A DNA stretch of 64,000 bases from Prunus persica (GCF_000346465.2 NC_034016.1:7117377-7181376); one strand, 5' to 3'; counted from the stretch's first letter, positions 42,701 to 54,406 are shown. Program-made: numbers and translations. Notes: generated by a model from the letters alone, not told the origin.

Positions 42701-45261
42701 TCAATATGACCTAATTCATTACTGAGGGTAGTTCTGATCTTATGGGCAAATAGGTTTGGCAAACCATTAACAAACTTCTCTTTCCAGAATGGCTGATTAC
42801 TATCGTCTCTAAGCATTACTCTAGAGATGAAGACATCTTTGTACCATCTGAAATCGGACAACTTTGGGCATCTAAGATTACTCAACTGATCATGGATCCT
42901 AGCAGTTTGATTACTAGGGGTTCCTATGAAGTGGTCGATTATGGTGTAAAACAGAGTGTTGACACCGTCTTCTATACTTTGACCTATTCGTTCGTCAAAG
43001 ATAGGATGACCGTCATCATTAAGTTTTACAGCAAAGGTTATGCGACTTTTAGACTCAGGACTCAGGTGCTTATCCCACCAACTTCTGAGAGTACCGGTGA
43101 AACCAGTAACTAACAGAGGGACAATTTCAGATTGTCTGAAACTGTGATTGGTGATATAGCTATTGGCAACCATGGACATATGTTGTAGCTTATTGAGGAT
43201 CTCTTGCTCAGAGAGACCATCAATATTCCATTCATACAATTTGTCGGAAGAAACAGAGAACTGGGTCTGCAGGTTTTTTTCTTCAAATTGAATGTCAGGA
43301 GGTGTTGGTCTGGGATACCAATTTTTGGTCAGACTACTGGGGCTGACAAACTTTTCTAATTTCTTAACTTTGGGTTCAACTTGGATTTCTAAAGTTTGAA
43401 AGGCTTTTTCAATTTTAGAAATATTGCTTACTTCTGACGACTCAGACTCAGAGGTATTTTCTACTGCAAAGGCATCTAGCGTTTTAAGGCCAGATTTCTC
43501 AACTTTGGCAGGGGTCAACTGGGCTAACATGTCTTCTATTTTTTTCATTGTTGGGGTGATCTTAAGGGTCGGGCTAGACCTAAGATCCTGGAACTGGACA
43601 ATTGGTTTCTCAACTTTCTTTTTAGACTCTACGTCTGTAGAACCTAACTTATCAATTTTAGTTTCTATTGTGTCCAACTGTTTTCCTATAACGATTAGAC
43701 TCTGGTTGGTATAATTATTTTGCTCAAGAATTCTTCTATTACTGTCACTACTTTCAAATGTTTTGAAAGGAGTAGCAGGAATAAGAGTATCTTTATGCTC
43801 AATAATTATGGTTTCTACTGGAGGATGGCTAGACTCAACGACAGACTTTTCTGCCATTTTCCATTTTTGCTGAGTTAAGGTTTTTAACTCATCACTAGAC
43901 ATATAACGGCTTTCAACAAAATCTAGGTAGAAAATTTCAACTTGGGCTGACCGCATGTAATCTTTCCATTCACTAAAGATTTCTAGGCGGCGTTGGGCTT
44001 CTGGATAGGCTTGGTGATAACTATCCCGTCTAGACTGGTTCTCAGGGGCTTTGAGATGACTGTTTAGACGTGACCAATCAATTCTGAATTTTCTATTAAG
44101 GGTTCTTAACTGGTTATCTACTGTGGCATAGTTTTCAACTATAAAGTCAGACTGGGTAGGTGACTCAGGGGATTCTGACTTTTCTTCTACTGAGGCCTTG
44201 CCGTAGCAGGGCTGGGTTACCTGAGAGGATCTTCTCAGGGACTCAAGCTTTAAATCTATCATGGTTTTTTCTAACTCTAGGTCTCGTTCTAGAGTTGAGG
44301 ATGAGGCAGTAAAGGAGTGCCTAGCTGGGGCATGCCTTTGTGACTGACCTGGGGTTGGTAACTGGTGCAGCTGTACATTAGAATTTCGAAGAGGCTGGCT
44401 ATCGAACCTAATCTTAACCGTGCCATCTAAGTACTGCTGGATATAGTCTAAATTGTTTAGACTATGTTGAATCGGAGCTGGTTGGCTCTCGGTAACTAGG
44501 GTCCAATCTGTTGGAAGGGCAACTTCTGACCATTTAATGGTCTGGGGAACTTGAATATGGGCGTCTGAGGTGTGACTCTGGATCAGGACTGTCTGATCCT
44601 TTGGGCTTTTGTTTAAGGCCTGGAAGTTCATATTGGTTCCTGTGACCTTATAGTAAATTCTGTAAACTAATGCTAAAGGTTGGGTTCCTGGGAGGACATT
44701 ATAACCTTCAGTCTTAATATTGAGAGTTAGGGTTCTCAATATATGTGGATCACTAAGGCTTACAGTGAAGTCTGGGTAACAATCAAAATGAACTGGACCG
44801 TTACACAAACTGGACTCAATTACTCCTAGCGTACTGTCACTGAACGCAGTGAACCGGGCATCGCGTAAACAGAGCAGTATGGAGGCTTTTAATCCTAATC
44901 TGGTTAGGGGCTTAACGGCAACTTGAACAAGACCAATATGCAGGAAATTGTTTCCATCAGTCTTGTGCTTTTTGATTGACTCAAGATTAAGCAACTGGCA
45001 AGTTTCGTGTTCTTTTCTAAGAGCGTAAACTTGTTCAACTGTTTTGACATGTGTGGTGCTATTAAAACTGGAAGGCAACCAATGTTTCTTATAAATTTTT
45101 TGACTCGGGACTTTAGGGATATTCCAATCTCTAAAATCTAATTGTTCTTTGCAACTAGAATCATATTCAAATTGTTCTTCATTAACTATCTCAGGGAGTC
45201 GACTTATACTGGTCTTAGAACTGCTTGACTTACAGGAATTCGACCTAAGAAAACGACTCAT
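39694..45261 (-). CDS. EPRV ORF1 polyprotein, unit C (intact, 1855 codons)
   Basis: This is the only ORF1 in the window without a break. Domains in order: movement protein of the 30K type (about 70-290; core with FLHIGLVQVAVKPLTRLGLK and SDPHILRTLTLNIKTEGY); linker with a short coiled segment (IGKQLDTIETKIDKL, about 515-535); capsid region (about 640-900; NWYPRPTPPDIQFEE, SWWDKHLSPESK); basic stretch; CCHC knuckle at 973-986 (CFKCQKFGHYASEC); coiled coil (about 1112-1166); aspartic protease with DSG at 1221-1223; reverse transcriptase with YIDD at 1570-1573; RNase H with Asp1719, Glu1762, Asp1787 and Asp1834. The start at 45261 follows a complete leader and has G at -3. Caulimovirid polyproteins are normally cut by their own protease. 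Whether this copy is transcribed cannot be told from sequence. Genus assignment is inference. Confidence 0.95.
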   Translation of the reverse strand: MSRFLRSNSCKSSSSKTSISRLPEIVNEEQFEYDSSCKEQLDFRDWNIPKVPSQKIYKKHWLPSSFNSTTHVKTVEQVYALRKEHETCQLLNLESIKKHKTDGNNFLHIGLVQVAVKPLTRLGLKASILLCLRDARFTAFSDSTLGVIESSLCNGPVHFDCYPDFTVSLSDPHILRTLTLNIKTEGYNVLPGTQPLALVYRIYYKVTGTNMNFQALNKSPKDQTVLIQSHTSDAHIQVPQTIKWSEVALPTDWTLVTESQPAPIQHSLNNLDYIQQYLDGTVKIRFDSQPLRNSNVQLHQLPTPGQSQRHAPARHSFTASSSTLERDLELEKTMIDLKLESLRRSSQVTQPCYGKASVEEKSESPESPTQSDFIVENYATVDNQLRTLNRKFRIDWSRLNSHLKAPENQSRRDSYHQAYPEAQRRLEIFSEWKDYMRSAQVEIFYLDFVESRYMSSDELKTLTQQKWKMAEKSVVESSHPPVETIIIEHKDTLIPATPFKTFESSDSNRRILEQNNYTNQSLIVIGKQLDTIETKIDKLGSTDVESKKKVEKPIVQFQDLRSSPTLKITPTMKKIEDMLAQLTPAKVEKSGLKTLDAFAVENTSESESSEVSNISKIEKAFQTLEIQVEPKVKKLEKFVSPSSLTKNWYPRPTPPDIQFEEKNLQTQFSVSSDKLYEWNIDGLSEQEILNKLQHMSMVANSYITNHSFRQSEIVPLLVTGFTGTLRSWWDKHLSPESKSRITFAVKLNDDGHPIFDERIGQSIEDGVNTLFYTIIDHFIGTPSNQTARIHDQLSNLRCPKLSDFRWYKDVFISRVMLRDDSNQPFWKEKFVNGLPNLFAHKIRTTLSNELGHIDWDSLTYGNIVSTINQVGMKMCVDYKIGKQIQSDRKSAKYELGNFCEQYGLSSIPPSRRIKTKPSHLRKRRFSSKREHFAVKSDNEFYKKKKSFKRKNWSKAPRKAQKSRPKTDKSKVKCFKCQKFGHYASECKVKDAIKQLQISEAEREKLIQVLELRDSETSSPETLVASSGYDSERSSDSQPSSPDVQFGCTDKCCNRLKSIFVLTKQEEQEELLIDLISRVEDPELKSDYLKKLRKVISQESSSSPKPQPVSLATTIEKFAQKKKEVTLQDLQLEVKIVKQELAELRQISNQLQVENHTIRQDLTSLQKGKIPLVPGSQSDSPVGSDEETPVVNLIKQVDFRKWYSKVTIIVKDFEFTTVALFDSGADLNCIQEGLIPTKYYQKSRETLSTASGKSLQLNYELPKAHICQNKVCFKTSFVLIRNITDEVILGLPFISLLYPFQVEYDGVISTQLGEKVKFNFLSKPELHNLKALQKQSVSRSLQVVQKTNQLNFLKEEIKFKRVEQQLASQSLQLQIQKFEQRLKEEICSELPTAFWYRKQHVVRLPYIKTFSEKNIPTKARPIQMSQEMMEFCKKEIEELLQKKIIRKSKSPWSCPAFYVQKNAELERGVPRLVINYKPLNAVLEWIRYPIPNKRDLINRLEKAVVYSKFDMKSGFWQIQIDESDRYKTAFVTPFGHYEWNVMPFGLKNAPSEFQNIMNDIFNPYSQFSIVYIDDVLIFSESIEQHWKHLNKFLQVVKRNGLVVSAKKIKLFQTNIRFLGFNICQSQISPIDRVIQFADKFPDQILDKSQLQRFLGSLNYISDFYQNLRKQCKPLFDRLQSNPPPWSSTHTEVVKQIKSHVKTLPCLGIPSVDSFKIVETDASDIGYGGILKQKVSPSSPEQIVRFHSGTWTQSQHNYSTIKKEILAIVLCISKFQDDLLNQKFLIRVDCKSAKHVLEKDVQNIASKQIFARWQSILSIFDFEIEYLKGSENSVPDFLTREFLQDAQWLPRKTNKKQ

Positions 45262-45576
45262 GGCTACTCAAGTGTTTGACTCAAACGGACTGAGGAAGAA
45301 GATAAACAGGGACTTCCTAGACTCACCGTTTACTCTACAAATAACCTATTAACCTTTCTCAATTTTCTGTCTCCTTCCCAGCACAAACGCCCTACCCTCG
45401 GGACTTACAGATCTAGCAAAAAGGACTCACGGGTCAGACCTTAGAGAAAGATGAACAGACAACTTGGAGAATAAAAGAAAAGAAGAGGAAGAAGATGAAA
45501 CCTTCTACTCAGATGCTTAAACCAGCCACTTGGGCGGGAATGAGTAGCAGACTTAGACAAAGACCGTAACTCTTAC

Positions 45577-45589
45577 GGCTCTGATACCA
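45577..45589 (-). promoter_or_regulatory. Primer binding site, unit C
   Basis: TGGTATCAGAGCC on the minus strand lies 315 nt upstream of the intact ORF1. Confidence 0.9.
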
Positions 45590-46223
45590 AAACGAGGGGA
45601 CACAGAGAGATAGTCGAGAAAGAAGATGAATATGATGCAGCAACTTAACTCAATATTCAGACTAATGCATATGCAGAAAATAATGCATATATGAAATTAG
45701 TCAAAATAGAATAATTTAAAAATAGCAACTTTTATTATACTCACAAAGGTTGCAACTGCAAACTTCAACACAACTAGACTATGTACAAGCGTGATTTCTC
45801 TAAAGGTGTTTCAGAGAGAATCTTTAAAACTAAGAAAATAAAATGCAGCTGGTAAAACCAGTTCTGCCTTACAACTGAGGCCGAAGCCTGAATTTATAGA
45901 CAACTTTCAACTATGGTTTACAAAAGCAACTATGGTTGGACAGCTGTAGAAGCACGGGTGTTCAACCTGATTCAACTTTTAGCAACTGTAGAGGTAACTT
46001 TTGTCTTCTGCAGATGCTCGGCTACTTTCGGTGAATTGTCAAAAAGCGAACAGTGCTTTGTCTGCTGCTTTTCGGTGATCTGACTAAAGTAAAAGCAGAG
46101 ATGCTTTGTCTACTGCTTTCACGTGGTTTGGCGTCTTCTTTTGACAGAGTGGTCTGTCGGCAGCTACTTTTGACAAATCGGCAACTTCTTTTGACGAGGC
46201 ATGCTTGTCGGCAACTGAGGCAA
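45590..46223 (-). promoter_or_regulatory. EPRV intergenic region between units C and D
   Basis: TATAAAT is at 45892-45898 and AATAAA at 45731-45736 on the minus strand. A TTGACG at 46191-46196 contains an as-1-like TGACG upstream of the TATA box, with further TTTTGAC repeats. The region is complete and lies upstream of the intact unit C, so unit C keeps promoter, primer site, both ORFs and a downstream polyadenylation signal. Confidence 0.75.
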
Positions 46224-47519
46224 TTATGGAGAGGATTCCCCTAGATCGTAGGCATCGTAGGGGTCCTGGCTGTCATCAAACCATGGCTTTGTCTTGGCAG
46301 GACTCTGCATGGGCTGGCAACTAGACGATGGAGGAGAATCATTGTCCTCATTATCATCCATCTGAGAAGCCTGGATGATCAGCTGGCGTGCAATTTCCTG
46401 GAGCTCAGCTTTAGACTTTCCTTCAATTGATAAGGATGATCTGACTGAGCCTGTAGGAGATACTGGGCGAGGAACTGGCTCCCGGGGGAGGTCATTGTAG
46501 ACGTATTTGGCTATTCTGTCAACTTCAAACTTGTCCCACCATTTGACTGAGAATTGGCGGGCAAATACGCGGACATCCTTGGTAATGGCATAAGACCACT
46601 TGAGGATCCAAGGCACTTTGTATCTGGCAATAAACAGCAACTGTTTGGGGAAGAATAAATCGACTAGAGAGAATTTGGCTTTTTTGGCATAATGGTGAAT
46701 CAACTCAAGAACTGAGGCTGGTAGAATTTCATCAACTGGACCATATTTTTCCCACCAGTGAAGAAACCAGTAGGGGAAAGGGCTTTTGAACTTATTATCA
46801 AAATTAATAAACCAGGAATGACTAAAATCTTCAGATTGGTGAAGAAAGATAGTATACCAGGCTTCAATATAATCCGAATAATTATATTGTAATTTTGACT
46901 TAAGCATTTTCAACTCATAGGGATGACTACTAAAAGATTGTTGGCTGACAATTTGATGAATGTATAGAGAATGATAAAGAATGGTTTCAGGATGATCCCG
47001 ATCCTTTATCGGCTTAATTTCAACTGATTGTGTCTCAAGCAATATATCTCTATAATACTTGAGGGACTTATAAGGACTCTGGGGCATATAATGAAATCCA
47101 GGGGGAAAATAGTGTTTGGCAATTTCTACTGGATTTGCATTGATATCATACAGAGATTCGATGACAAATAAATGAGAATTACTTTTAGGCAAATAAGGGG
47201 ACGATTTTTTGTGGACAACTGATGGCCCTGCAGGGATTTCAACTGCAAAGGGGTCATAACTAGAAATTAAGGTAGACTGATAACTAGGGCGAATTTGACC
47301 AACTGTTGATCCTAAAGAGGAAAATCTGTTTGCAACTGAGATTGGGGTGGCAACTGATAATGGGGGGTGACCCGGATAAGGAACTATTTGCTGGGGCAAC
47401 TCTGGCTTAGATTGACTCATGGAGGAAGGAAGGACTCTGAGCGACTGGGATGACTGGGTTGACTTGGGCGACTTAGGCTGATTGGCTACTGCTTTTTGTT
47501 TGTCTTTCTTGGGAGCCAT
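46224..47519 (-). CDS. EPRV ORF2, unit D: function unknown
   Basis: This is an intact 431-codon frame of a third variant group: STLISSYDP, PSVVHKKSS, IESLYDI, together with the AKKAKF and KDVRVFARQ forms of A and B and the DDNEDNDSPP tail of C. It is shared with unit G. The mixture suggests recombination between ORF2 types. The start overlaps ORF1 by 34 nt as in unit C. Confidence 0.85.
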   Translation of the reverse strand: MAPKKDKQKAVANQPKSPKSTQSSQSLRVLPSSMSQSKPELPQQIVPYPGHPPLSVATPISVANRFSSLGSTVGQIRPSYQSTLISSYDPFAVEIPAGPSVVHKKSSPYLPKSNSHLFVIESLYDINANPVEIAKHYFPPGFHYMPQSPYKSLKYYRDILLETQSVEIKPIKDRDHPETILYHSLYIHQIVSQQSFSSHPYELKMLKSKLQYNYSDYIEAWYTIFLHQSEDFSHSWFINFDNKFKSPFPYWFLHWWEKYGPVDEILPASVLELIHHYAKKAKFSLVDLFFPKQLLFIARYKVPWILKWSYAITKDVRVFARQFSVKWWDKFEVDRIAKYVYNDLPREPVPRPVSPTGSVRSSLSIEGKSKAELQEIARQLIIQASQMDDNEDNDSPPSSSCQPMQSPAKTKPWFDDSQDPYDAYDLGESSP

Positions 47520-50500
47520 TGTGCATCCTGCAAGAATTCTCGAGTGAGAAAATCAGGAACAGAGTTCTCACTGCCTTTCAAATATTCAATTTCAAAATCA
47601 AATATACTTAAAATACTTTGCCATCGTGCAAAAATCTGTTTAGATGCAATGTTTTGAACATCTTTTTCTAAAACATGTTTTGCAGACTTACAATCAACTC
47701 TGATTAGAAACTTTTGATTAAGCAAATCATCTTGAAATTTACTAATGCATAATACAATAGCTAATATTTCTTTTTTAATAGTACTGTAATTATGCTGCGA
47801 CTGAGTCCAGGTTCCAGAATGGAATCGAACAATTTGTTCTGGAGAACTTGGACTGACTTTTTGCTTAAGAATGCCACCATAACCTATGTCAGAGGCATCT
47901 GTTTCAACTATTTTGAAAGAATCAACTGACGGAATACCAAGACAGGGAAGTGTCTTGACATGAGACTTAATCTGTTTAACAACTTCAGTGTGAGTAGACG
48001 ACCAAGGAGGAGGATTACTCTGCAACCTATCAAATAGGGGCTTACACTGTTTTCTCAGATTCTGATAGAAGTCAGAGATATAATTTAGAGATCCTAAAAA
48101 CCTCTGGAGTTGACTCTTATCAAGAATTTGATCAGGGAACTTGTCAGCAAACTGAATGACTCGATCAATTGGGGAGATTTGCGACTGACAAATATTGAAA
48201 CCAAGAAAACGAATATTGGTTTGGAATAACTTGATCTTTTTGGCAGAAACAACTAAACCATTTCGTTTGACAACTTGAAGGAACTTATTCAAATGTTTCC
48301 AATGTTGTTCTATTGACTCAGAAAAGATTAGAACATCATCAATATAAACAATCGAAAACTGACTGTAGGGATTGAATATATCATTCATGATATTCTGGAA
48401 TTCACTAGGAGCATTTTTCAAACCAAAGGGCATTACATTCCATTCGTAATGACCAAAGGGAGTGACAAATGCAGTCTTATATCTATCTGACTCATCTATT
48501 TGGATTTGCCAGAAACCACTTTTCATATCAAACTTAGAATAGACAACGGCTTTTTCTAATCGATTAATGAGATCTCTTTTATTAGGTATGGGATACCTAA
48601 TCCATTCTAGGACCGCATTAAGGGGCTTATAGTTGATAACTAATCTGGGAACTCCTCTTTCTAATTCAGCATTTTTCTGAACATAAAAAGCAGGACATGA
48701 CCAGGGGGACTTACTTTTGCGAATTATTTTCTTTTGAAGCAACTCTTCAATTTCTTTCTTACAAAACTCCATCATTTCTTGACTCATTTGGATTGGCCTT
48801 GCTTTAGTGGGGATATTTTTCTCACTAAAGGTTTTGATATAAGGAAGACGGACAACATGCTGTTTCCTATACCAAAAGGCTGTGGGCAACTCAGAACAAA
48901 TTTCTTCTTTTAATCTTTGTTCAAATTTTTGAATTTGCAACTGTAAGGACTGACTGGCAAGCTGTTGTTCAACTCTTTTAAACTTAATCTCTTCTTTAAG
49001 GAAATTCAACTGGTTAGTTTTCTGGACAACCTGAAGGGACCTAGAGACAGACTGTTTCTGTAGGGCTTTCAGATTATGCAACTCAGGTTTAGAGAGAAAA
49101 TTAAACTTAACTTTCTCGCCTAACTGGGTAGAGATAACATCGTCGTATTCTACCTGGAAGGGATAAAGTAGGCTTATGAAAGGTAATCCTAAGATAACCT
49201 CATCAGTAATATTTTTAATTAAGACGAATGAAGTTTTAAAACAAACTTTGTTTTGGCAAATATGGGCTTTAGGTAACTCATAATTCAACTGGAGAGATTT
49301 TCCTGAAGCAGTGCTTAGGGTTTCTCTAGACTTCTGGTAGTACTTAGTAGGAATTAGACCTTCCTGAATACAGTTAAGGTCGGCTCCTGAATCAAATAAG
49401 GCAACTGTGGTAAACTCAAAATCTTTGACAATTATTGTAACTTTCGAATACCATTTTCGGAAATCGACTTGTTTGATTAAGTTGACAACTGGGGTTTCTT
49501 CGTCAGAACCAACAGGACTGTCTGACTGGCTACCAGGCACTAAAGGTATTTTGCCTTTTTGAAGACTTGTTAAGTCTTGCCTGATTGTATGGTTTTCAAC
49601 CTGCAACTGGTTACTAATCTGTCTTAACTCGGCTAATTCTTGTTTGACTATTTTGACTTCTAACTGGAGATCTTGTAAGGTAACTTCTTTCTTTTTCTGG
49701 GCAAACTTTTCTATAGTAGTGGCTAAACTAACTGGCTGCGGTTTAGGACTACTAGAGCTTTCTTGACTGATGACTTTTCGTAATTTTTTCAAATAATCGG
49801 ACTTTAACTCAGGGTTTTCTACTCGGCTGATTAAATCAATTAACAGCTCTTCTTGTTCTTCCTGTTTTGTAAGAACAAAAATAGATTTTAATCTATTACA
49901 ACACTTATCGGTGCAACCAAATTGGATATCAGGGGAACTAGGCTGGGAATCTGAAGATCGTTCAGAATCATATCCAGAGCTGGCAACTAAGGTTTCGGGG
50001 CTACTAGTTTCAGAGTCTCGCAACTCTAAAACTTGAATCAACTTCTCTCTTTCAGCTTCTGAGATCTGCAACTGCTTAATTGCATCTTTAACTTTACACT
50101 CAGAGGCATAATGACCAAATTTTTGACATTTAAAACATTTAACTTTGGACTTATCGGTTTTGGGTCGACTCTTCTGGGCTTTTCTTGGGGCTTTAGACCA
50201 ATTTTTTCTCTTAAAACTTTTTCTTTTCTTATAAAACTCATTATCACTTTTGACAGCAAAATGCTCTCTTTTGGAGGAAAACCGGCGTTTCCTAAGGTGA
50301 CTTGGCTTAGACTTGTTTCTTTTAGAGGGCGGCAAACTACTGAGACCATACTGTTCACAGAAGTTTCCTAACTCATACTTGGCTGATTTCCTATCGGACT
50401 GTATTTGTTTTCCGATTTTGTAATCAACACACATTTTCATGCCAACTTGATTAATTGTGCTTACAATGTTACCATAAGTTAAACTATCCCAATCAATATG

Positions 50501-52432
50501 ACCTAATTCATTACTGAGGGTAGTTCTGATCTTATGGGCAAATAGGTTTGGCAGTCCATTAACAAATTTTTCTTTCCAGAATGGTTGATTACTATCGTCT
50601 CTAAGCATTACTCTAGAGATGAAGACATCTTTGTACCATCTGAAATCGGACAACTTTGGGCATCTAAGATTACTCAACTGATCATGGATCCTAGCAGTTT
50701 GATTACTAGGGGTTCCTATGAAGTGGTCGATTATGGTGTAAAACAGAGTGTTGACACCATCTTCTATACCTTGACCTATTCGTTCGTCAAAGATAGGGTT
50801 ACCATTATCATTAAGTTTTACAGCAAAGGTTATGCGACTTTTAGACTCAGGACTCAGGTGCTTATCCCACCAACTTCTGAGAGTACCGGTGAAACCAGTA
50901 ACTAACAGAGGAACAATTTCAGACTGTCTGAAGCTGTGATTGGTGATATAACTATTGGCAACCATGGACATATGTTGTAGCTTATTGAGGATCTCTTGCT
51001 CAGAGAGACCATCAATATTCCATTCATACAATTTGTCGGAAGAAACAGAGAACTGGGTCTGCAGGTTTCTTTCTTCAAATTGAATGTCAGGAGGTGTTGG
51101 TCTGGGATACCAATTTTTGGTCAGACTACTGGGGCTGACAAACTTTTCTAATTTCTTAACTTTGGGTTCAACTTGGATTTCTAAAGTTTGAAAGGCTTTT
51201 TCAATTTTAGAAATATTGCTTACTTCTGAAGACTCAGACTCAGAGGTATTTTCTACTGCAAAGGCATCTAGCGTTTTAAGGCCAGATTTCTCAACTTTGG
51301 CAGGGGTCAACTGGGCTAACATGTCTTCTATTTTTTTCATTGTTGGGGTGATCTTAAGGGTCGGGCTAGACCTAAGATCCTGGAACTGGACAATTGGTTT
51401 TTTCAACTTTCTTTTTAGACTCTACGTCTGTAGAACCTAACTTATCAATTTTAGTTTCTATTGTATCCAACTGTTTTCCTATAACAATTAGACTCTGGTT
51501 GGTATAATTATTTTGCTCAAGAATCTTTCTATTACTGTCAGTACTTTCAAAGGTTTTGAAAGGCGTGGCAGGAATAGACGCATTCTTATGCTCAATAATT
51601 ATGGTTTCGACCGGAGGATGACTGGATTCAATGACAGACTTGTCTGACATTTTCCATTTTTCCTTAGTCAAAGTTTTTAACTCATCACTAGACATATAGC
51701 GGCTTTCAACAAAATCAAGGTAGAAAATTTCAACTTGGGCTGACCGCATGTAATCTTTCCATTCACTAAAGATTTCTAGGCGGCGTTGGGCTTCTGGATA
51801 GGCTTGGTGATAACTATCCCGTCTAGACTGGTTCTCAGGGCTTTGAGATGACTGTTTAGACGTGACCAATCAATTCTGAATTTTCTATTAAGGGTTCTTA
51901 ACTGGTTATCTACTGTGGCATAGTTTTCAACTATAAAGTCAGACTGGGTAGGTGACTCAGGGGATTCTGACTTTTCTTCTACTGAGGCCTTGCCGTAGCA
52001 GGGCTGGGTTACCTGAGAGGATCTTCTCAGGGACTCAAGCTTTAAATCTATCATGGTTTTTTCTAACTCTAGGTCTCGTTCTAGAGTTGAGGATGAGGCA
52101 GTAAAGGAGTGCCTAGCTGGGGCATGCCTTTGTGACTGACCTGGGGTTGGTAACTGGTGCAGCTGTACATTAGACTTTCGAAGAGGCTGGCTATCGAACC
52201 TAATCTTAACCGTGCCATCTAAGTACTGCTGGATATAGTCTAAATTGTTTAGACTACGTTGAATCGGAGCTGGTTGGCTCTCGGTAACTAGGGTCCAATC
52301 TCTAAAATCTAATTGTTCTTTGCAACTAGAATCATATTCAAATTGTTCTTCATTAACTATCTCAGGGAGTCGACTTATACTGGTCTTAGAACTGCTTGAC
52401 TTACAGGAATTCGACCTAAGAAAACGACTCAT
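47486..52432 (-). pseudogene. EPRV ORF1, unit D (movement protein deletion and two frameshifts)
   Basis: An in-frame deletion of 207 codons joins FRDW (residue 46) to TLVTESQ (residue 254 of the intact copy), removing essentially the whole movement protein core; TCCAATCT flanks the lost segment in full-length copies. Two frameshifts follow: loss of one G near 51838 (CAGGGGC to CAGGGC) and the TTTTTTC change near 51408 shared with unit A. Downstream, capsid to RNase H form one open stretch of 1306 codons with the CCHC knuckle, DSGAD, YIDD and RNase H residues intact. The deletion is identical to that in unit F. Confidence 0.93.
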
Positions 52433-52747
52433 GGCTACTCAAGTGTTTGACTCAAACGGACTGAGGAAGAAGATAAACAGGGACTTCCTAGACTCACCGT
52501 TTACTCTACAAATAACCTATTAACCTTTCTCAATTTTCTGTCTCCTGCCCAGCACAAACGCCCTACCCTCGGGACTTACAGATCTAGCAAAAAGGACTCA
52601 CGGGTCAGACCTTAGAGAAAGATGAACAGACAACTTGGAGAATAAAAGAAAAGAAGAGGAAGAAGATGAAACCTTCTACTCAGATGCTTAAACCAGCCAC
52701 TTGGGCGGGAATGAGTAGCAGACTTAGACAAAGACCGTAACTCTTAC

Positions 52748-52760
52748 GGCTCTGATACCA
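52748..52760 (-). promoter_or_regulatory. Primer binding site, unit D
   Basis: TGGTATCAGAGCC on the minus strand, with the normal leader to the ORF1 start at 52432. Confidence 0.9.
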
Positions 52761-52882
52761 AAACGAGGGGACACAGAGAGATAGTCGAGAAAGAAGATGA
52801 ATATGATGCAGCAACTTAACTCAACATTCAGACTAATGCATATGCAGAAAATAATGCATATATGAAATTAGTCAAAATAGAA
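52761..52882 (-). promoter_or_regulatory. Truncated intergenic region upstream of unit D (no TATA)
   Basis: Only about 122 nt of the intergenic region remains before it joins movement-protein coding sequence at 52883. The TATA box and the AATAAA signal of this copy are both missing. The joint falls at AGAATATAACC, where intergenic AGAATAATT meets coding TTATAACC with two or three shared bases. Confidence 0.85.
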
Positions 52883-53444
52883 TATAACCTTCAGTCTTAA
52901 TATTGAGAGTTAGGGTTCTCAATATATGTGGATCACTAAGGCTTACAGTGAAGTCTGGGTAACAATCAAAATGAACTGGACCGTTACACAAACTGGACTC
53001 AATTACTCCTAGCGTACTGTCACTGAACGCGGTGAACCGGGCATCGCGTAAACAGAGCAGAATGGAGGCTTTTAATCCTAATCTAGTTAGGGGCTTAACG
53101 GCAACTTGAACAAGACCAATATGCAGGAAATTGTTTCCATCAGTCTTGTGCTTTTTGATTGACTCAAGATTAAGCAACTGGCAAGTTTCGTGTTCTCTAC
53201 TAAGAGCGTAAACTTGTTCAACTGTTTTGACATGTGTGGTGCTATTAAAACTGGAAGGCAACCAATGTTTCTTATAAATTTTTTGACTCGGGACTTTAGG
53301 GATATTCCAATCTCTAAAATCTAATTGTTCTTTGCAACTAGAATCATATTCAAATTGTTCTTCATTAACTATCTCAGGGAGTCGACTTATACTGGTCTTA
53401 GAACTGCTTGACTTACAGGAATTCGACCTAAGAAAACGACTCAT
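52883..53444 (-). pseudogene. EPRV ORF1 5' fragment, unit E
   Basis: About 187 codons of ORF1 from the ATG at 53444, covering the N-terminal part of the movement protein through NIKTEGY, then fusion to unit D's truncated intergenic region. Unlike D and F, this stub does not have the 207-codon deletion. It has its own leader and primer site, so it is the 5' end of a full-length-type unit whose remaining ~6 kb is gone. Confidence 0.92.
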
Positions 53445-53759
53445 GGCTACTCAAGTGTTTGACTCAAACGGACTGAGGAAGAAGATAAACAGGGACTTCC
53501 TAGACTCACCGTTTACTCTACAAATAACCTATTAACCTTTCTCAATTTTCTGTCTCCTGCCCAGCACAAACGCCCTACCCTCGGGACTTACAGATCTAGC
53601 AAAAAGGACTCACGGGTCAGACCTTAGAGAAAGATGAACAGACAACTTGGAGAATAAAAGAAAAGAAGAGGAAGAAGATGAAACCTTCTACTCAGATGCT
53701 TAAACCAGCCACTTGGGCGGGAATGAGTAGCAGACTTAGACAAAGACCGTAACTCTTAC

Positions 53760-53772
53760 GGCTCTGATACCA
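53760..53772 (-). promoter_or_regulatory. Primer binding site, unit E
   Basis: TGGTATCAGAGCC on the minus strand, only 1012 nt from the unit D primer site because unit E is a stub. Confidence 0.9.
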
Positions 53773-54406
53773 AAACGAGGGGACACAGAGAGATAGTCGA
53801 GAAAGAAGATGAATATGATGCAGCAACTTAACTCAATATTCAGACTAATGCATATGCAGAAAATAATGCATATATGAAATTAGTCAAAATAGAATAATTT
53901 AAAAATAGCAACTTTTATTATACTCACAAAGGTTGCAACTGCAAACTTCAACACAACTAGACTATGTACAAGCGTGATTTCTCTAAAGGTGTTTCAGAGA
54001 GAATCTTTAAAACTAAGAAAATAAAATGCAGCTGGTAAAACCAGTTCTGCCTTACAACTGAGGCCGAAGCCTGAATTTATAGACAACTTTCAACTATGGT
54101 TTACAAAAGCAACTATGGTTGGACAGCTGTAGAAGCACGGGTGTTCAACCTGATTCAACTTTTAGCAACTGTAGAGGTAACTTTTGACTTCTGCAGATGC
54201 TCGGCTACTTTCGGTGAATTGTCAAAAAGCGAACAGTGCTTTGTCTGCTGCTTTTCGGTGATCTGACTAAAGTAAAAGCAGAGATGCTTTGTCTGCTGCT
54301 TTCACGTGGTTTGGCGTCTTCTTTTGACAGAGTGGTCTGTCGGCAGCTACTTTTGACAAATCGGCAACTTCTTTTGACGAGGCATGCTTGTCGGCAACTG
54401 AGGCAA
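53773..54406 (-). promoter_or_regulatory. EPRV intergenic region between units E and F
   Basis: TATAAAT is at 54075-54081 and AATAAA at 53914-53919 on the minus strand. This is the longer variant, with the extra CGGCAACTTCTTTTGAC repeat. It ends unit F's transcript and would start transcription of the E stub. Confidence 0.75.
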
